Source: Bin87 sp965116785 (GTDB lineage: Bacteria; Chloroflexota; Dehalococcoidia; Lucifugimonadales; UBA3495). Taken from it: 64,000 nt of DNA. Positions 59,569 through 64,000 of the stretch are shown in pieces. Position 1 is the stretch's first letter; each line of letters starts with the position of its first letter. The stretch spans positions 372,001 through 436,000 of the forward strand of contig OZ220731.1 in NCBI GenBank assembly GCA_965116785.1, read 5' to 3'. A program made the translations under genes and the position numbers. A model generated the notes under the pieces. It searched no databases. It was not told where the DNA came from and worked only from the letters and a program-made list of their open reading frames with translations.

Positions 59569-60399
59569 ATGCCTGCCGAAACCGCCGATGCACTGCCCAT
59601 TTCCCGCTCGGGCCGATCCGCGTTGGCGGTGTGCGAAACCGCCGCACGCCGCGCGGGCGAGTTGGTGTTGGGGCGTTTCCGGACCGACGTGGAAGTCAGC
59701 CTCAAGGGCCGGGCCAACGTGGTCACCGACGCCGACCTGGCCTCCGAAAGGCTGATCCTGGATTACGTCGCGGAGGAATACCCCGATTTCGGCATCCTAT
59801 CGGAAGAATCGGCTCCCGTAGCCGGTTCGTCGCCGTACACTTGGGTGGTTGACCCCATCGACGGCACCCGCAATTTCGCCGAGGGCATCCCCCACTTCTG
59901 TGTGGTCGTTGCCATCGCGGACGGCGATCAGGTGGTCTGCGGCGTCACCTACGACCCGGTGCGGGACGAGATGTATTCGGCCCAAAAAGGGCATGGCGCT
60001 TCACTGAACGGGCAGACCGTCACCGTTTCCGACCGGGATGACATTGATGAAGCGGTGCTGGGTTTCGACCTGGGCTACAACTTCGACCAGGCCAAGCTGT
60101 TGCTGGAACTGGCGGCGGGTGTCTGGCCCAAGGTACAGGGGTACCGCCTGATGGGGTCCAGCGCGCTCAGCCTGGCCTACGCTGCCTGTGGCCGTATCGA
60201 CCTGTACTTCCACCACAGCCTGTCGGCGTGGGATATCGCCTCAGGCGTCCTGTTGGCACGGGAGGCTGGAGGCCAGGTATTGGACCGGGCGACGCTGGAG
60301 GATGCCACCCTGTTTTCGCCGGGACTGATCGTGTCCAATCCGGCGCTGGTGGAGCAGTTCCTGGCCCTGACCGAAGGAGCGGCCTGGCGCACGATGTGA
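59569..60399 (+). CDS. Inositol monophosphatase family protein
   Basis: A 276-residue lithium-sensitive phosphatase family member. The metal ligands are in ILSEES and DPIDGTRNFAEG, and WDIASGVLLAREAGG is the C-terminal signature with the last Asp. It may dephosphorylate inositol phosphates, histidinol phosphate or PAP. The ATG at 59569 is downstream of the promoter at 59504-59533; no strong ribosome site. It diverges from the NUDIX gene. Confidence 0.88.
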   Translation: MPAETADALPISRSGRSALAVCETAARRAGELVLGRFRTDVEVSLKGRANVVTDADLASERLILDYVAEEYPDFGILSEESAPVAGSSPYTWVVDPIDGTRNFAEGIPHFCVVVAIADGDQVVCGVTYDPVRDEMYSAQKGHGASLNGQTVTVSDRDDIDEAVLGFDLGYNFDQAKLLLELAAGVWPKVQGYRLMGSSALSLAYAACGRIDLYFHHSLSAWDIASGVLLAREAGGQVLDRATLEDATLFSPGLIVSNPALVEQFLALTEGAAWRTM

Positions 60400-60480
60400 A
60401 CGCCGACTCGCGGCGCCCGTGCGTACCGTCACGGAGTTCCCGCGCAGGCCGCTTGACCGTAGATTATAGGAGGGATGTCC

Positions 60481-61593
60481 ATGGTCACGCAGATTTTCGA
60501 GATGGTCCGCGAAGTGGGCCGGGTGCCGTCGTCGGAGGTCCCCCTCAGCGCAGCCGAGCAGACTCGCTTCGAGCGCATCATGGACCAGGCAGTGATGATC
60601 GACGTCCACCAGCACCCCTTCCTGCTGCCGGAGGACATGGACCGGTTCATCGAGTTCCTGCGGACCAGCCGCTACCAGTACGGCTACCAGGCCGTCGAGG
60701 CCGGTGGCTGGTCGGCGGTGACGACGGCCAGCGCTTTCAGCGGCTTCAAGAGCACCACCGACATGTCCTTCATGGAATATGAGGACATCGCCGCGGAGGT
60801 CGGCGGTATGCTGGCCGATGTGGCGACCCAGGACAACATCATGCGGGTGGGCAACGCGGACGAGATCCTGGCCGCCCGGCAGCAGGGCAAGATCGGTTTC
60901 CTCCCCACCTTGGAGCACCTGGCCATTGGCAACCGAATCGAGCGCGTGGACGCGCTGTTCGGCATGGGCGTGCGCCTGGCCGGCATCACCTACAACCGGC
61001 GCAACTTCATTGGCGATGGGCAGACGGAGCGCAACCCGGGCGGGCTCAGCGACTTCGGCGTGGCGGTGGTGCACCGCATGAACGATCTGGGCATGGCTGT
61101 GGACCTGTCCCACGCATCGACGCCCACGGCTATGGACGCCATCGAGATTTCCCGGGCTCCCACCGTGTTCAGCCATAACGCTTCCTACACCCTGCGTCCC
61201 AACGGCCGAACCCGGAGGGATGAAGAGTTGCTGGCTTGCGCCCGCAACGGCGGCCTCGTGTGCATCACCGCCGTGCCCAACTCGCTGAGCGACGATCCCG
61301 AGCAGGACATTGAGTGCGTCCTGGACCACTACGACTACATGGTCAACCTGGTGGGCGTCGATCACGTGGGCATCGGCACCGACACCACCGTGGGCGACCA
61401 CGTGGCATTTCACCGCGTCCTGCTGGGTCGCGGCCCTGATCAACTGCCGGCTCCGTACCTCAACGGGCTGGAATCGCCGGCCGACGGCAAGAACATCGTG
61501 CGCGGCCTGATCCGGCGGGGTCACTCCGACGACGACGTGCTCAAGATAGTCGGTGGCAACGCGTTGGACTACTTCCGCCGCGTCATCGGTTAG
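60481..61593 (+). CDS. Membrane dipeptidase (peptidase M19)
   Basis: A 370-residue M19 dipeptidase. Zinc ligands are indicated by MIDVHQHPF, the EHLAIGN region, VDLSHASTPTAMDAI, FSHNASYTLRPNGRTRRDEEL and VDHVGIGTDTT. It cleaves dipeptides and sometimes beta-lactams or carboxylated D-amino acid peptides. The ATG at 60481 is favoured over 60475 because AGGAGG lies at 60468-60473. No signal peptide is seen. The MetE-like gene follows closely. Confidence 0.88.
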   Translation: MVTQIFEMVREVGRVPSSEVPLSAAEQTRFERIMDQAVMIDVHQHPFLLPEDMDRFIEFLRTSRYQYGYQAVEAGGWSAVTTASAFSGFKSTTDMSFMEYEDIAAEVGGMLADVATQDNIMRVGNADEILAARQQGKIGFLPTLEHLAIGNRIERVDALFGMGVRLAGITYNRRNFIGDGQTERNPGGLSDFGVAVVHRMNDLGMAVDLSHASTPTAMDAIEISRAPTVFSHNASYTLRPNGRTRRDEELLACARNGGLVCITAVPNSLSDDPEQDIECVLDHYDYMVNLVGVDHVGIGTDTTVGDHVAFHRVLLGRGPDQLPAPYLNGLESPADGKNIVRGLIRRGHSDDDVLKIVGGNALDYFRRVIG

Positions 61594-61625
61594 TCACGGG
61601 CCCGACGAGCGCATCAGGAGACAAT

Positions 61626-62681
61626 ATGCCTGACTCCAAGAGTTGGGCGCACCTGGTAGGAAGCGTCCCTCTTCCCGATGCGGAGACCGTGTTCCGCACC
61701 GTCAGCGACGCCTGGGGTCCGCACCTGGGTCGTATCTCCGACGGTGAAACGGGCCGCCGCGGCCGCTGGATCTGGTTCCAGCGGGAGATGCTGGAGCAGC
61801 ATCCTGCCATGGAACCCGACCCGGACGAGCCGCCTTACGCCCTGTACCAGTGGGACGGCCAGTTGTTGCGCGAAACTTCCTACATTCGCTTCAGGCAGGG
61901 CGTTGACCCGAGCGCCGTTGATTTCCCCACCGGGTACGCCGAGGCGGCGCTGGAGTCCTTGGGCCTGTACGCCCGCCTCCGGGACGAAGGCGTGATCCCG
62001 GGGGACGCTCGGTTCCAGGTGTCTCTGCCCACGCCCATCGCCACGGCTTATATGTACGTGAGCCCGGCGGCGCGGGACGCGTACATTCCCGCCTACGAAA
62101 GGTCGCTGCTGTCGGCGGTGGAAGGCCTACTTGCGTCCACTCCGCACGACCGGCTGTCGATCCAGTGGGACGTGTGCCAGGAGGTGCTGCTGTTCGAGGA
62201 CTATTTCTCGCACCGGCCCGCCGATTACAAGGAGCGGATCTTCGCGGAGCTGGGGCGTCTGGGTGACGCGATCCCCGAGACCGTTGACCTGGGCTACCAC
62301 CTGTGCTACGGGTCGCCCCGCGACGAGCACTTGGTGATGCCGAAGGACATGAGTATTCTCGTGGAAATTGCCAACGGCATCGCCGACGGACTGGACCGTC
62401 GCCTCGACTTCATCCACATGCCAGTGCCCAAAGACCGCGCGGATCGCGAGTACTTCCTGCCGCTTGAAGGGTTGTGCCTGTCCACCGAGACCCAGCTGAT
62501 CCTGGGCCTGATCCATCACGACGACATCACCGGCGACCGCGACCGTGTCGACGCAGCCCGAGAATTCATCGGTTCCTTCGGCGTGGCCAGCGAATGCGGT
62601 TGGGGGCGAACGGACCCGGCGCGGGTGCCCGGCCTGCTGGAGAGCCATCTTCGCGCTGTGGAGTACATCAACGCCGGATGA
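61626..62681 (+). CDS. MetE/UROD-like TIM-barrel protein of unknown function
   Basis: A 351-residue protein that resembles the methionine synthase/UROD-like barrel: HLVGSVPLPDAE start, ISDGETGRRG, LPTPIATAYMYVSP and SIQWDVCQEV. The Cys/His metal triad of real MetE is not obvious, so this is a family relative without an assigned reaction. CAGGAGACAAT lies just before the ATG. It is 32 bases after the M19 gene. Confidence 0.65.
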   Translation: MPDSKSWAHLVGSVPLPDAETVFRTVSDAWGPHLGRISDGETGRRGRWIWFQREMLEQHPAMEPDPDEPPYALYQWDGQLLRETSYIRFRQGVDPSAVDFPTGYAEAALESLGLYARLRDEGVIPGDARFQVSLPTPIATAYMYVSPAARDAYIPAYERSLLSAVEGLLASTPHDRLSIQWDVCQEVLLFEDYFSHRPADYKERIFAELGRLGDAIPETVDLGYHLCYGSPRDEHLVMPKDMSILVEIANGIADGLDRRLDFIHMPVPKDRADREYFLPLEGLCLSTETQLILGLIHHDDITGDRDRVDAAREFIGSFGVASECGWGRTDPARVPGLLESHLRAVEYINAG

Positions 62682-62706
62682 CCACCGGCCGCCCGAGGGG
62701 TTTGAG

Positions 62707-63150
62707 ATGATTCAACTGACCGAGGAAATGTCGAGCCTGATCAACCGGGCGCGAGACGACGGCTACCCCTGCATTGTGGCCACCGCGTCGGATGACGGCA
62801 TACCCAACTGCGGTTACATCGGCACGGTGCTAGCCGTGGGCGACGATACCCTGATCTACCGCGACCGCACGGGGCGCAACCCGCTTGAGCACATCGAGGC
62901 GAACCCGAAGGTCATCGTCCTGTTTCGTAACACCGACCGCGACACCGGCTGGAAATTCCGCTGCACCGCCAGCGTGTACCGGGAAGGACAGGTCTTTGAG
63001 GACATGACCGACAAACTGCTGGAGTCTGGGTTGGTGAACGAGCGCTACCTGGAGGGCAGCGTTGGCGCCATCGTCGTGCTGCGCATCGACCAGGTTCTGA
63101 CCTTGTTTGGAGGACTGTTGCAGGAGCGGGAGCCCGGCCTGCAGTGGTGA
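62707..63150 (+). CDS. Pyridoxamine-5'-phosphate-oxidase-like flavin-binding protein
   Basis: A 147-residue protein of the PNPOx-like split-barrel fold. GYPCIVATASDDGIPNCGYIGTV, LIYRDRTGRNPLEHIEANPKVIVLF and the later FRCTASVYREGQ are typical; the fold binds FMN or F420. It starts at an ATG 25 bases after the MetE-like gene, so they are co-transcribed. The specific reaction is unknown. Confidence 0.85.
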   Translation: MIQLTEEMSSLINRARDDGYPCIVATASDDGIPNCGYIGTVLAVGDDTLIYRDRTGRNPLEHIEANPKVIVLFRNTDRDTGWKFRCTASVYREGQVFEDMTDKLLESGLVNERYLEGSVGAIVVLRIDQVLTLFGGLLQEREPGLQW

Positions 63151-63167
63151 TCGGGTCATCGCCCGAT

Positions 63168-63255
63168 TGGCGGAGGGAGTGGGATTCGAACCCACGAACC
63201 CGTTAAGGTTAACGGTTTTCAAGACCGTCGCAATCGTCCACTCTGCCATCCCTCC
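63168..63255 (-). tRNA. tRNA-Ser (anticodon UGA)
   Basis: On the minus strand the gene begins with a GGAGGGA acceptor arm pairing with TCCCTCC, then discriminator G and an encoded CCA (63170-63168). The anticodon arm ACGGT-CTTGAAA-ACCGT gives anticodon TGA for UCA codons. The T arm is GTGGG-TTCGAAT-CCCAC. A long variable arm between anticodon and T arms marks it as class II, as expected for serine. Confidence 0.95.
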
Positions 63256-63358
63256 CAACGCCGGGCATCCATTGTAAAGCCGCCGGCCCGCAAGCGTACA
63301 GACTGCGCTTCCGTTGCTACCTAGGTAATCCGTGAGCGGGATGATAACCTGCCACGGC

Positions 63359-63364
63359 TATAAT
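63359..63364 (+). promoter_or_regulatory. -10 element before the edge flavoprotein gene
   Basis: A perfect TATAAT 33 bases upstream of the ATG at 63398; no clear -35. Confidence 0.4.
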
Positions 63365-63397
63365 GTGCGGCACAGCATCACCGAACGGAGCCGCTCA

Positions 63398-64000
63398 ATG
63401 CCCGAAGACCTGGTACGCGTTGCCGAAAGTTTTGTGCCCGAAATCCTGGCGAACCTCGATCGGATCGACGCCGAATGTCAACTTCCGCCCGAGTTGGCCG
63501 ACCGGATGGCGGCGCACAACCTGTTCTGTCTCTACGCGCCGCAGGCCCTGGGCGGCCCGGAGCTTGATCCGCTAACTGCCTTTCGCGTCGTGGAGACCAT
63601 ATCCCGGGCTGATGGGTCCGCGGGTTGGTGTGTGTTCAACGGCAGCGCAATCACCGCAGCCCTGTCTCGCCTAACCGTTGATGCCGTCAAGGAGATCTTC
63701 GGCGACCCGCCCGCAATGCTGGGGTCGGGCTCGGCCCGGCCCGAAGGTACTGCCACGATCACCGAGGGCGGATACATCGTCAACGGGCGGTGGAACTACC
63801 TGAGCGGGATTGATCACTCCACCGCCTTGTTCCTCAACTGCCGCGTGATGAAGCATGACGGGTCTCCGGCGCTGAACGACGACGGCAGTGCGGCCATGCA
63901 GGTCGTCGTAGCACCCGTCGCCGCCGGCACGATGATCGACAACTGGACCACCCTGGGGATGCGGGGCACCGCCAGCAACGACTGCGAGTATTCCGGCGTG
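63398..64000 (+). CDS. Acyl-CoA dehydrogenase-family flavoprotein (3' partial)
   Basis: The first 201 codons of a gene that runs off the right edge. It has the acyl-CoA dehydrogenase N-terminal helical domain (ELADRMAAHNLFCLYAPQALGGPELDPLTAFRV pattern), RADGSAGWCVFN and the middle beta domain with GYIVNGRWNYLSGIDHST and LGMRGTASNDCEY. The middle part is more like HsaA/4-hydroxyphenylacetate monooxygenase or DszC-type oxygenases than beta-oxidation enzymes. ACGGAG lies 8-9 bases upstream of the ATG. Confidence 0.85.
   Translation, partial: MPEDLVRVAESFVPEILANLDRIDAECQLPPELADRMAAHNLFCLYAPQALGGPELDPLTAFRVVETISRADGSAGWCVFNGSAITAALSRLTVDAVKEIFGDPPAMLGSGSARPEGTATITEGGYIVNGRWNYLSGIDHSTALFLNCRVMKHDGSPALNDDGSAAMQVVVAPVAAGTMIDNWTTLGMRGTASNDCEYSGV

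Noticed and set aside
63168..63255. The tRNA-Ser as an integration site
   Set aside because: No integrase gene, repeated tRNA end or change in composition is visible next to it.

Overview
This is a high-GC bacterial contig, gene-dense, with short intergenic gaps and good Shine-Dalgarno sites. It carries several flavin (luciferase-like) monooxygenases, two GMC oxidoreductases, CoA-ligase, CoA-transferase and acyl-CoA mutase genes, a DUF1800/DUF1501 pair and a long Fn3 surface protein. This gene mix resembles Chloroflexota of the SAR202/Dehalococcoidia type. That assignment is inference from gene content, since no rRNA or other marker settles it here. Both edges cut genes: the Fn3 protein is open at the left edge and an acyl-CoA-dehydrogenase-like flavoprotein at the right.

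Layout. 1-4.2 kb: multi-Fn3 adhesin-like protein. 4.4-18.9 kb: small-molecule oxidation genes (VOC dioxygenase-like protein, three-member LLM flavoprotein family with two members here, two GMC oxidoreductases, isochorismatase-like hydrolase, SulP transporter, lactonase-like propeller, SDR) plus a DUF1800-DUF1501-NHL operon. 19.0-22.1 kb: a zinc island with a Fur/Zur regulator, a zinc-binding lipoprotein whose His-rich loop holds a whole AztD-like beta-propeller, and three matching GATA-N5-TATC operator candidates. 22.7-31.3 kb: FmdB zinc ribbon, TPR protein, class III CoA-transferase, MBL hydrolase, then an operon of B12-dependent mutase large subunit, GHKL ATPase, STAS-like protein, mutase B12 subunit and PaaK-type CoA ligase. 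The mutase carries the Ile/Asp/Gln active-site signature of 2-hydroxyisobutyryl-CoA mutase, so the operon plausibly activates and isomerises 2-hydroxyisobutyrate to 3-hydroxybutyryl-CoA. 31.4-32.6 kb: PLD-like nuclease coupled to a 102-residue unknown.

32.8-50.2 kb is mostly housekeeping: HtpX, Asp-box propeller, Uma2, hydrolases, a broken voltage-gated K+ channel, GltX and GlnS, RluD, LspA with an added zinc ribbon, threonine aldolase, a cysteine-less isochorismatase homologue, an arrestin-like protein, GNAT, RarA and a third LLM protein. 50.2-64 kb: two small proteins, acyl-CoA carboxylase beta, FolP/FolK, a remnant of a peptide-binding protein, gamma-glutamyltransferase, Hpt and GyrB, NUDIX, IMPase, M19 dipeptidase, a MetE-like protein, a PNPOx-like protein, tRNA-Ser(UGA) and the edge flavoprotein.

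Regulatory signals recur: extended -10 promoters (TGn-TAnnAT), GTGA stop/start overlaps inside operons, and GC-rich CAGGGG...CCCCTG hairpins in several intergenic gaps.
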